DNA of 64,000 bases, from the NCBI RefSeq assembly GCF_046630445.1, contig NC_092337.1, forward strand, positions 363,326,001 to 363,390,000. Reading direction: 5' to 3'. Made by a program: the position numbers and the translations under genes. Positions within the stretch are counted from its first letter, which is position 1. Each line of letters begins with the position of its first letter. Positions 42,750 through 53,275 of this stretch are shown one piece after another. The DNA is from Rutidosis leptorrhynchoides (taxonomy: Eukaryota; Streptophyta; Magnoliopsida; Asterales; Asteraceae). The notes beneath the pieces are model-generated. The model had not been told where the DNA came from, did not search any database, and saw only the letters and a list, made by a program, of their open reading frames with translations.

Positions 42750-43202
42750 CTATTTTCTAGGACGTTTAGGTTCAAGGAATGGCCTAACACTTATCCTAGC
42801 TGTCTGCCTATATTTTGGCTGTGGGGCTGAAGAACTAGATGCCGGGATAGAACGAATAGGAATAGCGGGAATAGGGGTGGTAGTGTCTAGTGGAGTTGGT
42901 GCCACATCATCCTTACTAAACTCAGGATTTGAATTTTCTAATTCATTAGCCTTTTGTTTCTTTCCTAGTTCGAACTTGTCTTTCGTAATTTCTTGTATTT
43001 CTTCCTCGGGTTCACTTTCCTCCTCGGGTTCACTTTCCTCCTCGGGTTCACTTTCCGGGTTCTTTATTGTTGGTTCATCCGGAATTTGTGAGTCTTCCCC
43101 AAAGATATTATTTTCGTCATCGGATAGGTTAATGACTGGAACACCATCTGAAGATTCTGGTTCGGAGTCGCTGAATGTGATAATAAGTTTTGAGCCCGAC
43201 AT
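42750..43202 (-). CDS. Small acidic ORF upstream of gag in the inner Tekay element
   Basis: 150 codons between the PBS and gag, starting MSGSKLIITFSDSEPES. The middle has repeated ESEPEE units (about residues 50-72), and the tail is Pro/Ser-rich then basic (EPKRPRK). It has no motif of Gag or Pol. The repeated acidic unit and long open frame in a leader suggest a coding role, but low-complexity sequence often stays open by chance, and the complementary strand is also open over the same region (42712-43251). I do not recognise a family. If translated, it could be a leader peptide or an accessory protein. Confidence 0.45.
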   Translation of the reverse strand: MSGSKLIITFSDSEPESSDGVPVINLSDDENNIFGEDSQIPDEPTIKNPESEPEEESEPEEESEPEEEIQEITKDKFELGKKQKANELENSNPEFSKDDVAPTPLDTTTPIPAIPIRSIPASSSSAPQPKYRQTARISVRPFLEPKRPRK

Positions 43203-43376
43203 CTATCACACAACAACTAACCCATTAGTACTACATAATATTTACATATAAATTTTAACCAACAATGATAAGCAATGGTTGTTAAATCAGATCCGGTCAA
43301 AGTCCAGACTTACTAATGTATCCTAACGACTTATCAGTTAGACACACTAATGTAAACCTGGTTCGCTAAGACCACC

Positions 43377-43388
43377 GCTCTGATACCA
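43377..43388 (-). promoter_or_regulatory. PBS of inner Tekay element (tRNA-iMet)
   Basis: In sense TGGTATCAGAGC, two bases after the 5' LTR. Confidence 0.92.
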
Positions 43389-43390
43389 CA

Positions 43391-46321
43391 TGTCATAACC
43401 CGTCCTTAACCATAAGAACGTGTTAGATAACGTATGATTTCATTGCGAGGTATTGACCTCTATATGCGACATTTTTAAAAGAACAACTGCATATATTTTA
43501 CATTACAAACCATAATTCTTATTTTGATACAAGCTTTAGACAAAATAAAGATGATTATCGTTTAGCGATAATCTTAGACTTACAAACTTTACAAATGATG
43601 ATAACAACACGATTTCTAGCATATTTTACAATACAAATCCTCGGATATGCAGTTTTATTTTTGACACAAATATGAGTACGCAAGATCCTGCTTAAATTCA
43701 ACATGTTGCAGCGGAAGCTTCTAATTATCACCTGAGAATAGACATGCTTAAAACGTCAACATAAAGTTGGTGAGATATAGGTTTAATGCCGGCAGCAATA
43801 TATATATATAGACCACAAGATTTCATATATAAACGTTTTAATAAAAATATTCTAAGTGGTTGAGCACTTGGTAACCATACTTAACATTTAATCACGTCGC
43901 ATATTCCCATTATTATGAAATCTTACTACACCGTACCAAGTGTAGTCACAAAACGAAGTACTGTGCAACCGTTGAATACTGGTCATCCAGTCCGGTTGGG
44001 GTTGTCAGGCCCGATAGATCTATCAACAGGATTCGCGTTTACAATACCGCTGTAAATAACAGTTACCAAGCTACAGGGAAGTATGCCAGTGGTACAACTC
44101 AACGTAGAATATATTTTTCAGTTACTTGTGTCCATAACGTAAAACATAAAATACATGTATTCTCATCCCAAAATACTTAGAGTTTAAAAGTGGGACTATA
44201 TACTCAATTTCGTCTTGAAGATATGTAATTTTGACTTGGTCTCCGATTGATATCACGAACCTATCCATATATAATATATCAATACCTTTTCTTTTTAAAC
44301 AAACGTCACATATATATACTTATAATACTTTTAATACTTTTAATAATTCCTTAGTCCGTAGTTAGCAGTCCGATGTTAGTAATTCAATTTTAATGGTTCA
44401 TTTTTAGGTGTTTAATAAACCCCCAACGAAATAAATAAAAACCCCCATCGTATATGTATTGGTCGAGATTAATCTTGACCCACGGTACCGGTGTTGTCAA
44501 ATGACGTGTTGCGTACATAAAGTACCGGTGTTGTCAAATGACGTGTTGCGTACAATCATGGGATCTTATGATTAATCTTCTCGTATTGTTTACGGGTGAT
44601 CCTGAACCATATAAAATTAAATTATGAGTACATATATATAAAATATCATGTTATTTTAAAAAGATGTGATTTATTTAATTTTCTCCAATTATTTTCGTAG
44701 CTAAACTAGTCTTAGATATCCGATCTCGTTTTGGTCATAGTTTCTTCGTTACAACTCCGTTTTCGTTGATTCAACTTGCCACTTCCTTGGATCGAGTCCC
44801 TCTTTAAGACTATGAACTGTAAATACCTTAGTTTGTATTCGAAATCACAGGTCATAGGTCAAACTTTAGTGAAACTTATGAAGTTAATCATTTTCCATCA
44901 TGTAAACAACCTTAAATGATTATTTTTCTAAAAATACTTATACTTTGAGTTAAATCATGAAATTTTCATGTGTTATCATATTCATAGTAAAAATCATTTT
45001 TCCAGAAAATAAACCTCCAATTCAAAGTTTAAGATGGTTTTTAATTATCCAACCCAAAACAGCCCCCGGTTGCACTCCGACGTCGTAAATTCAGTTTTTA
45101 AGGTGTTCTTTGAAAAACCAAGTTATACCTTGTTAAATTAGCATATATTTATGATATATTACAGGTCTTAAAGTATTTTAAAAGTTAAGTGAGAAGGATC
45201 TATTTAGTTTGCAAACAAGTTTGAAAACATTCAAACTATGTTCTTGTTGTTAAAATTTTATACCACAAAATAAGATAGATATATATATATGAATCGAATA
45301 AGGTTATGAACAAAGTTACTACCTCAAGTTACTTGGACAAGATTGCTGTAAAAGAGAAGTAAAAATCTAGAACCAAAAGAGTGATGGAGTTGGATGAAAG
45401 ATTGGAAGTAAACTTGTGTTCTTGAAAGGATTCTTGAAGTGTTTTTGTAAGGTTTTTCTTATGGTGTTTAAGTGATGTTTTTATGGCTAGATCTTCATGG
45501 ATACTAGCTGAATGGTTATGGAGTTTCTTAAGAGTGTGTTTTTGGTTAAAGAAATGAGGTAATAAAATTTGAAAATGGAAGATGTATTTAAGGCCATAAA
45601 AACATGATTAATGGAAAAACATGGACAAAATTTCATGTTGTATTTTTATGTAATTAGTCATACTAAACATCAAAAGTAGTTACCTTATACATAAGGCATG
45701 AACAAGAGAGTTACCTTATACATAAGGCATGAACAAGGGCTGGTTGGTGGTGATTTGATGTGTATATACCAATAGTAAATACGTATAGAAGCTAGGTATG
45801 ATACGAGTACATATACTCTAGATATACGTATAGAAAATCTTGTGAAAAATGGAATGAGAATTCAAATATAGCTATCTTTTGTGAATATACTTATATTGTT
45901 TTATGTATTTAAGTCTTTAAAAGTGATTAAATACATTACATATACGATATATGTATAAACATTATATGTTATAAGTATTTATGTCAAATAACGTTACGTA
46001 TGGTTATCGTTTTGAAAACTTAAGTTAGTAGTTTCAAAATATACTTATAACTTATTGTTATTAATACAAAATGAGATATTAAAACATCCTTAGATCATGT
46101 TAAATATGTATATATACATATATATACACAAACGTATAATTATCATATGTTATATAGTTCGTGATATCATCGGTCAAACTAGACGGTCAAACGTTGTGTA
46201 AAACTCATTTCAAAAACATAAGTCTCAACAATTTGGATTGCTTATCATGTTGGTAAGGTTTAATTTATGTAAATATTAATCTTATAAGTATAGAACGATC
46301 GAAAAAGTGCGGGTCATTACA
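43391..46321 (-). repeat. 5' LTR of inner Tekay element
   Basis: 2931 bp copy of 34980-37912, with only scattered substitutions. Confidence 0.95.
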
Positions 46322-46326
46322 TGACC

Positions 46327-47846
46327 TAATCAAGTAAGTTGTATCAATTAACCGGTTACGACACATGGTCGGGTGAAATGTGTTCAATTAGTCCTATGGC
46401 TCGTTACGACTCGATTATGTAGCATGTGAATCACGTTGTCAAGTTTCATGCAAGAATCAAGTATAAAATAAGATTAGAACGATTGCATAGGTGTTTTGTT
46501 AAGTTTGACTAAAAGTCAAACTTGGTCAAAGTCAACGAAAAAGTCAATGGGGTCGGGTCGGGTCCCGAACTATTTTCATGAGCTTAGAAATCATATATGA
46601 GCATGTTGTCCAAGTTTCATGTTGATCGGGGGTGTGTAGCATAGCAAACATTATTCAAAAATCGACAAAATTGGACAGGCCACTTTGGCGCGCCGCGCGG
46701 GTATATGGCGCGCCGCGCCATTACCTGTGCAGAGAATTCTGGCAGTTTTCACACTCAAGCACGAATCCAACTTCAAATACCCATAAATCCTAAACCGTAA
46801 ACATCCAAAACAAGTATCTTATATCGTTGGAAAGGTATTTTGACACGGAATACAACTAACTACTTTTCACCAAGCAAAAACATCAATTACAATAACCGAA
46901 AACTCGTCAATTGATCAATAAAGGTTTATTTTCAAAGTTCAAGTTCATCAAATGCATTTTTAAGTTTCGGGAATCCAATTCACACATATGATATGCCGTT
47001 TTGAAGGTAATGAAATGTGCATTACAACTAAACACTTACTAACAATATTTCATGGCATCCAAAGTATCAAAAGTTCATTTCAAGTTCATCAAACCCTAAT
47101 CAAGAATCACAAAATCAATAATCATGTTAACGCAAGGTTTTCATATCATCCAACATACCAAAACGAAACTAACGATGCTAGTAACACTTTTAACACAATG
47201 GGTTTAACATCTAACAACATTTAATCAATCAAAATCAAAGATTAAACTAACCCATTTTGAGTGTTCATGCTAGTTACACCAAATAACAAGATCGAGCATA
47301 CAAATTACATACACGACATCACAATGAGCCATAGACACTAACTAACATCATTTCAAGTCAAAAACACGAATTTAGAGAAATCTAGAGTTTTAGAAATGTT
47401 ACCCAAACGAGATGAAATTGGTACCAAAATGTAGAGGATGAAGAGAGGATCACGAATATGTAATTTGTTTTGATGTTGGCCTCCTAGATCGAATTTAGAT
47501 GATGATTGAATGAATTGGGTGTTATGGTTGTTCTTGCAACTAGAGAGAAAAAGAGGAGAAAGGAGGTAGAAGGAGAAGAGGAAAATGAATGGATGAGATG
47601 GGGAGGTGGTGACTAGTCACCAAACATCTGGCCAAATGCCAAGATTAGTCCCTCAAGTTTGTTGTCGGGTGCGGGAGTTAACCAAACGAATATTTCTTAA
47701 AACGCTCGATTAAACGAGTGATGTTATAATTAAATAACGGGAATATTAAGAACGTTAGTCATCAGAAAATACGAATTTAAATAACGAAAGATATTAAAAA
47801 AAACGGTGTTAAAATTAAATTTAACGGAAAAACGCGGGATGTTACA
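46327..47846 (-). repeat. Middle element left (3') LTR, second part
   Basis: Continues the LTR interrupted at 34979 and matches 50959-52477. It carries a GC-rich pair of GGCGCGCCGCGC motifs at about 46687-46719 in otherwise AT-rich sequence. Confidence 0.95.
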
Positions 47847-49982
47847 TTATCCACACCTCAAAAGAAATTTCGTCCCGAAATTTAGTTGGAAGTAGTAGTT
47901 GCTGTTTCTTCTTCGAAACCTTGCATTGTAAACTCTACGAATAAGTGAGGGTACTACCTTGGGCATTTCGACGAACTTTGACGGTCGGGATTTTACGTTG
48001 TTTTAAAGTTGGTTTCACGATTCATAGTTTCATCAATAGGAATAATAAGTTTTTGTTTCGCGAGACACGTCTTTAAGTTTAGCGCATGGAATGTAGGATG
48101 AACGGAGACTCAAACGAGTCGGAAAATCTAAATGGCTAGCAACGGGTCCAAAACGCCCCAAGATTTTTTTAAAAGGATCAAAATATCGCGAATTTAGCTT
48201 TCTACGTTTCCCGAAATGAATTAAACCTCCTCAAGGTGCGACTTTTTTTCATTACGCGGTTTCCCACATGGAATTTGAAAAGTTTACGTCTAATAGTGGC
48301 ATAGCTCTTTTGGCGACTACGGTCGTCTCGAGCCTTTCTGAGGTTAAAGAAGTTTCTTGGTTGTTCCATGAATGAGCTCGGGTTCGGTGGTTTGATTATC
48401 ATTTACTTAGTTCTACAAAAGGAGAATGACGTTTCCGGTCACATAAGATTTCAAAAGGTGTGACGTTAAGACTTGAATGATAACCATCGGCGTAAGAGAA
48501 TTTAGTAAAGGCAATGACTTTTCTCAAGAAATTTTGAAGTCGATAACACGAATTCGTTTTATGGTTTCCAAGGTTTGAATCGTATGTTTGTTTGGTCCTT
48601 CGAGATGCGTTGATGTGTTGTACTCATGTTTAAACGTGGTCTCGAGGCTTTTCGTAAAGCACTCCGAAATCTAGAAGTGAAACAAAAATCTCGATCTGAA
48701 ACTAGGTACATTTCTGTAAGGTACGTTTGAACGGGTACATCAGGACTCGAAAACATTAGTTAGAACAAGTTTCTCAAGAAATTTGCGTCGCGAAAACTGT
48801 TTCCAAAAATGTTTGTCGGAGCCAGTTCTCATCGGTTTCTGAAAACGTTCGTCGGGGCGATTCACCCTCGAGGCGAGTACTAGTATAACGTGAAGAGTCT
48901 ATCTCTCCATTGAAAATTTAGAATCAAAGATTTCCTTATACGGAAGTACGAGTGTAATACGAGAGAAGTTTCCACCTCGGTGTGAGCATAACCGGTATAT
49001 TGTAGTTCGTTGATAAAACTGTGCGAGGACGAGATAGTATTCATGTATAACGTATGTTTGAAGTTGAAAGAATTCGTCATTCATTCGGAAGCATAAATAT
49101 GGTTCGACAATATTCGAAGGTGTGTCCCCGGTATGGTTGTTGTCAGTACTTTCGGAGTTTTCAGATGTCCAAACATGAATAGATGAAGTCATGTACATGG
49201 CACATGGTGGTGATTAGGTTGATCGAGTCTAACCACCATCACGTGTCATTAGAACTTTGGTATGTCTTACCATTATATAACCACGTTGATCGAGTGTCAT
49301 TATATTACGCTAACTCATACCTCCATTCCCACATCACTACATAGATTCAAGTTCGTGTCATCGTGAAGATCTAAAATGAACAAAATGTAACGACGTCTTA
49401 AACGTGACTCGTATTAAATCGAAAGAATTTCTGCAACTCTAAGGAAGCGTTCCCCAAGGGAAGTGTATAAATGATTGTTCACGTCAATGCGGTTCGAGTT
49501 AGACAATAATGTATTTAGGTATGAAAAGAGTAACGAGTCATGATAACGAGTAGTACGCAACCGTAGTGATAAATAGTGATGACGATACTCATCTAGAGTA
49601 GTGGTGGTAACTTTACAACACTTGTGGATAGTAAGCTGAGATGGGGTGGATAACAACCAAGGAGTCAGAATTCCCGAACTAGAGTGACTAACGAAGTCGT
49701 GGTCATCCGTACGCGTATAAACCTTGAATTCACGTGTGTTACCAAAAAGTGGCGGAATACGAGTTCGTATTATGAAGGTTGGGTACCATTAAAAAGTTTG
49801 CCTAAGAATGATTCAAGTATAATGCACAAGTAGTCAAGTAAGTGCTATCTATAGCAAATGTATGTCAGAATGCAATGGCTAACTATCCGGTTGTAGTCTA
49901 GATTCACTAATGCGTCTTAACGACTCTGTCAGACACACTAATGCATATCCTAGTTCCCTACAACCAACGCTCTGATACCATC
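47847..49982 (-). pseudogene. Interior of the middle element with integrase remnant
   Basis: The part near the left LTR (about 48190-48760) retains broken Tekay-type integrase sequence: a SDRDFCFTSRFRSAL block with the second catalytic Asp, an [13 protein letters not shown] block and a GNRVM block, in different frames. Stretches of the core are missing. The rest (48780-49960) yields only short ORFs that I do not recognise. The sense-side PBS (TGGTATCAGAGC) is at 49969-49980. There is no gag, protease or RT, so the element cannot encode its own replication. Confidence 0.75.
49969..49980 (-). promoter_or_regulatory. PBS of the middle element (tRNA-iMet)
   Basis: In sense TGGTATCAGAGC, two bases from the LTR at 49983. 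Confidence 0.92.
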
Positions 49983-52477
49983 TGTAGCGACCCGACCAAA
50001 ATCGTCATTGACGGCATCACTAACTGAGGTCCCGTTACGTGGTCATAGTCCCTATATGAGACTCGTTTGACCGAAATTATGTCGCATCCATTTGAAAGGT
50101 ACAAGACTTACAAAGTTTAGTTTACTAAACGGTTTGACAACAATTAAGTTTACAAAAGTTATAAAGTATAATGAAATAACTTGCGACATAATAAGTTGAA
50201 AATCACGGTTGCTATAAATAGCGTAAGTATGTAAACAAATGTTTGAATCCAAAGGTGCTATCACTAGCGTATGTATGTATGTATGCTTGACTCCAAGCAA
50301 GTAATCAGAGTGTATGCATGTATGCTTGACCCCAAGCAAAATGTATGTACGCGGAAGCATGTATCAAAATAGCCATGTAGGAACCTGAGAAAAACATATA
50401 GAAAACTGTCAACGAAAAACGTTGGTGAAATCATAGGTGTATTAGTAAATGTTATATTTTGAACCACAAGATTTAGTATTTCCAATATGTTGATTATCCA
50501 AATCGTTTGCATTCCAAAAGTTTGTTCGCGAGCACCCAATTATCAAGACTTAACGTTTCCTTCCATAGAACCCCATCACAATAGTGTTAGAACATACACT
50601 GTTTCTCGAAAATATATTTCATCCGTAGACAGTAGCGAACCGTCCGAAATGAGGGTTTGTCAAACCCGTATGGCCACACAATATAAGTTCTCGCTTACAC
50701 CCTGAAAGTGTAACTAATGATAATCGAATTGAGGATTTTTTGTTCTAACTCGCTGTGGAATGTTTGTTTCATCGTACTTGTGTTCAAAGTATAAAAGTAA
50801 GTAGTACAAAATGTAACAAAGTATATGTTCCTCAGCCCACAATTTAAAAGTATAAAAAGTTGTTGAAAAGGTGGGACTATGATCTCACCTCGAGTGCACG
50901 AGTATAAATGTACTTCACAAAGTAAACGTGTGCATGAAAGTTGCTTAGCCTTGTCCTAATCAAGTAAGTTGTATCAATTAACCGGTTACGACACATGGTC
51001 GGGTGAAATGTGTTCAATTAGTCCTATGGCTCCTTACGACTCGATTATGTAGCATGTGAATCACGTTGTCAAGTTTCATGCAAGAATCAAGTATAAAATA
51101 AGATTAGAACGATTGCATAGGTGTTTTGTTAAGTTTGACTAAAAGTCAAACTTGGTCAAAGTCAACGAAAAAGTCAATGGGGTCGGGTCGGGTCCCGAAC
51201 TATTTTCATGAGCTTAGAAATCATATATGAGCATGTTGTCCAAGTTTCATGTTGATCGGGGGTGTGTAGCATAGCAAACATTATTCAAAAATCGACAAAA
51301 TTGGACAGGCCACTTTGGCGAGCCGCGCGGGTATATGGCGCGCCGCGCCATTACATGTGCAGAGAATTCTGGCAGTTTTCACACTCAAGCACGAATCCAA
51401 CTTCAAATACCCATAAATCCTAAACCGTAAACATCCAAAACAAGTATCTTATATCGTTGGAAAGGTATTTTGACAAGGAATACAACTAACTACTTTTCAC
51501 CAAGCAAAAACATCAATTACAATAACCACAAACTCGTCAATTGATCAATAAAGGTTTATTTTCAAAGTTCAAGTTCATCAAATGCATTTTTAAGTTTCGG
51601 GAATCCAATTCACACATATGATATGCCGTTTTGAAGGTAATGAAACGTGCATTACAACTAAACACTTACTAACAATATTGCATGGCATCCAAAGTATCAA
51701 AAGTTCATTTCAAGTTCATCAAACCCTGATCAAGAATCACAAAATCAATAATCATGTTAACGCAAGGTTTTCATATCATCCAACATACCAAAACGAAACT
51801 AACGATGCTAGTAACACTTTTAACACAATGGGTTTAACATCTAACAACATTTAATCAATCAAAATCAAAGATTAAACTAACCCATTTTGAGTGTGCATGC
51901 TAGTTACACCAAATAACAAGATCGAGCATACAAATTACATACACGACATCACAATGAGCCATAGACACTAACTAACATCATTTCAAGTCAAAAACACGAA
52001 TTTAGAGAAATCTAGAGTTTTAGAAATGTTACCCAAACGAGATGAAATTGGTACCAAAATGTAGAGGATGAAGAGAGGATCACGAATATGTAATTTGTTT
52101 TGATGTTGGCCTCCTAGATCGAATTTAGATGATGATTGAATGAATTGGGTGTTATGGTTGTTCTTGCAACTAGAAAGAAAAAGAGGAGAAAGGAGGTAGA
52201 AGGAGAAGAGGAAAATGAATGGATGAGATGGGGAGGTGGTGACTAGTCACCAAACATCTGGCCAAATGCCAAGATTAGTCCCTCAAGTTTGTTGTCGGGT
52301 GCGGGAGTTAACCAAACGAATATTTCTTAAAACGCTCGATTAAACGAGTGATGTTATAATTAAATAACGGGAATATTAAGAACGTTAGTCATCAGAAAAT
52401 ACGAATTTAAATAACGAAAGATATTAAAAAAAAACGGTGTTAAAATTAAATTTAACGGAAAAACGCGGGATGTTACA
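49983..52477 (-). repeat. 5' LTR of the middle element (uninterrupted)
   Basis: 2495 bp, providing the empty site for the inner element at about 50954. The GC-rich pair of motifs at 51317-51349 has one change (GGCGAGCC) relative to the other LTR. Confidence 0.95.
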
Positions 52478-52482
52478 CAAAA

Positions 52483-52830
52483 GACTAATCTGTTAACCTT
52501 GAAAAGATGCTGAATGATGCTGTTTTACGTAATGTGTATCGTATGCGATGGTTACATAATGTGTTGTGTCCGGTAAACGATGATCACGGTTTGTATTTAT
52601 AGGTAAACCCTAATTCTTGAACCGTCCCAGATCATCATAATCTCATCCATAACTGACTCCCCCGAATCACGGATATAATTATGGAAAAGATTTTTACTTG
52701 ACAGCTAAGCAACCGCCGTACCGGGAACAAAGGCATTCGCACGCCGCATACCGCACACAAGAACACGCATACGGACAATAGTGATTGTCCGCATACATTC
52801 GCGGTGCGCCTGCGGGTTGCGGTATCATTA
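52483..52830 (-). repeat. Tat 3' LTR, proximal part
   Basis: Matches 62334-62681. The duplicated block ends GGTATCATTA; the plus-strand neighbour is the C-rich complement of the PPT. Confidence 0.92.
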
Positions 52831-52842
52831 TGCCCCCCCAGT
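52831..52842 (-). promoter_or_regulatory. PPT of the Tat element
   Basis: In sense CTGGGGGGGCA directly before the 3' LTR: a clear G-rich polypurine tract. Confidence 0.8.
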
Positions 52843-53135
52843 TTGATGTTATACGGCACGAGGCGTATGATATCAAACTATTAAGCGAAAGAAAAAACAA
52901 GATAACGACTAGCATTTAATATTCCGCGTGCGCCTCGATGCCATTAAATGCCTGTCACAATCGCAGAAGCCCATTCGGCGGACATGACATAAAGTGGCAA
53001 TGTGTCAGGCGCGTGCCAACCACGCGCGCACATGTAATCATACCCAACTAGCATCCACGCGCATAAATAAAGTGCTGGCCGTCGATTGCATAACACGTGT
53101 ACAGCCACGATCACACCACTCCATCCAATCTGCCC

Positions 53136-53143
53136 TATAAATA
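53136..53143 (+). promoter_or_regulatory. TATA box for the antisense gene of the Tat element
   Basis: CTATAAATA sits 140 bases upstream of the antisense ATG (53276), in C/T-rich sequence typical of plant 5' leaders (CATTTCCACTTTCCTGC). Promoter function is inferred from position and sequence. Confidence 0.5.
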
Positions 53144-53275
53144 CTCCATGTCACAGCTCATTTCCACTTTCCTGCTTCAAGCTTCCTCGTTACGCTGCCA
53201 ATTTGAATTCCGATCAAAAATCGAACATTCCGGCCACCATTTAAAGGTTAGTATTCATCCGATTACTCCTAGAAA

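Larger units (their letters stand above)
34980..46321 (-). mobile_element. Inner nested element: near-complete Tekay chromovirus
   Basis: The LTRs are 34980-37912 (3', 2933 bp) and 43391-46321 (5', 2931 bp), starting TGTCATAACCC and ending GGTCATTACA in plus-strand reading. The TSD TGACC is at 34975-34979 and 46322-46326. The undisturbed target, with one mismatch, lies at 50954-50958. The interior carries a tRNA-iMet PBS, a small acidic ORF, gag-protease-RT, then RNase H-integrase-chromodomain, and the PPT region. Only two in-frame stops interrupt the main ORF, and LTR divergence is below about 1 percent by eye. It is the youngest of the three nested elements. Confidence 0.93.
34006..52477 (-). 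mobile_element. Middle nested element: Tekay-like non-autonomous LTR retrotransposon
   Basis: The LTRs start TGTAGCGACCC and end GATGTTACA in plus-strand reading (TGTAACATC...GCTACA in sense). The right LTR is 49983-52477 (2495 bp). The left LTR is 34006-34979 plus 46327-47846 (2494 bp), split by the inner element. The TSD CAAAA is at 34001-34005 and 52478-52482, and the uninterrupted target is visible at 62329-62333. The interior (47847-49982) is only 2.1 kb and holds a broken integrase remnant. The PBS and a PPT region with the CGTCCCGAAATTT block are intact, and the LTRs look about 99 percent identical. Replication in trans is therefore likely. Confidence 0.9.

Noticed and set aside
42712..43251. 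179-codon plus-strand Ser-rich ORF
   Set aside because: Complement of the acidic ORF on the minus strand; Ser-rich low-complexity shadow.
49414..49656. 80-codon minus-strand ORF in the middle element
   Set aside because: No similarity to Gag or Pol and no support from relatives; likely chance in a decayed interior.
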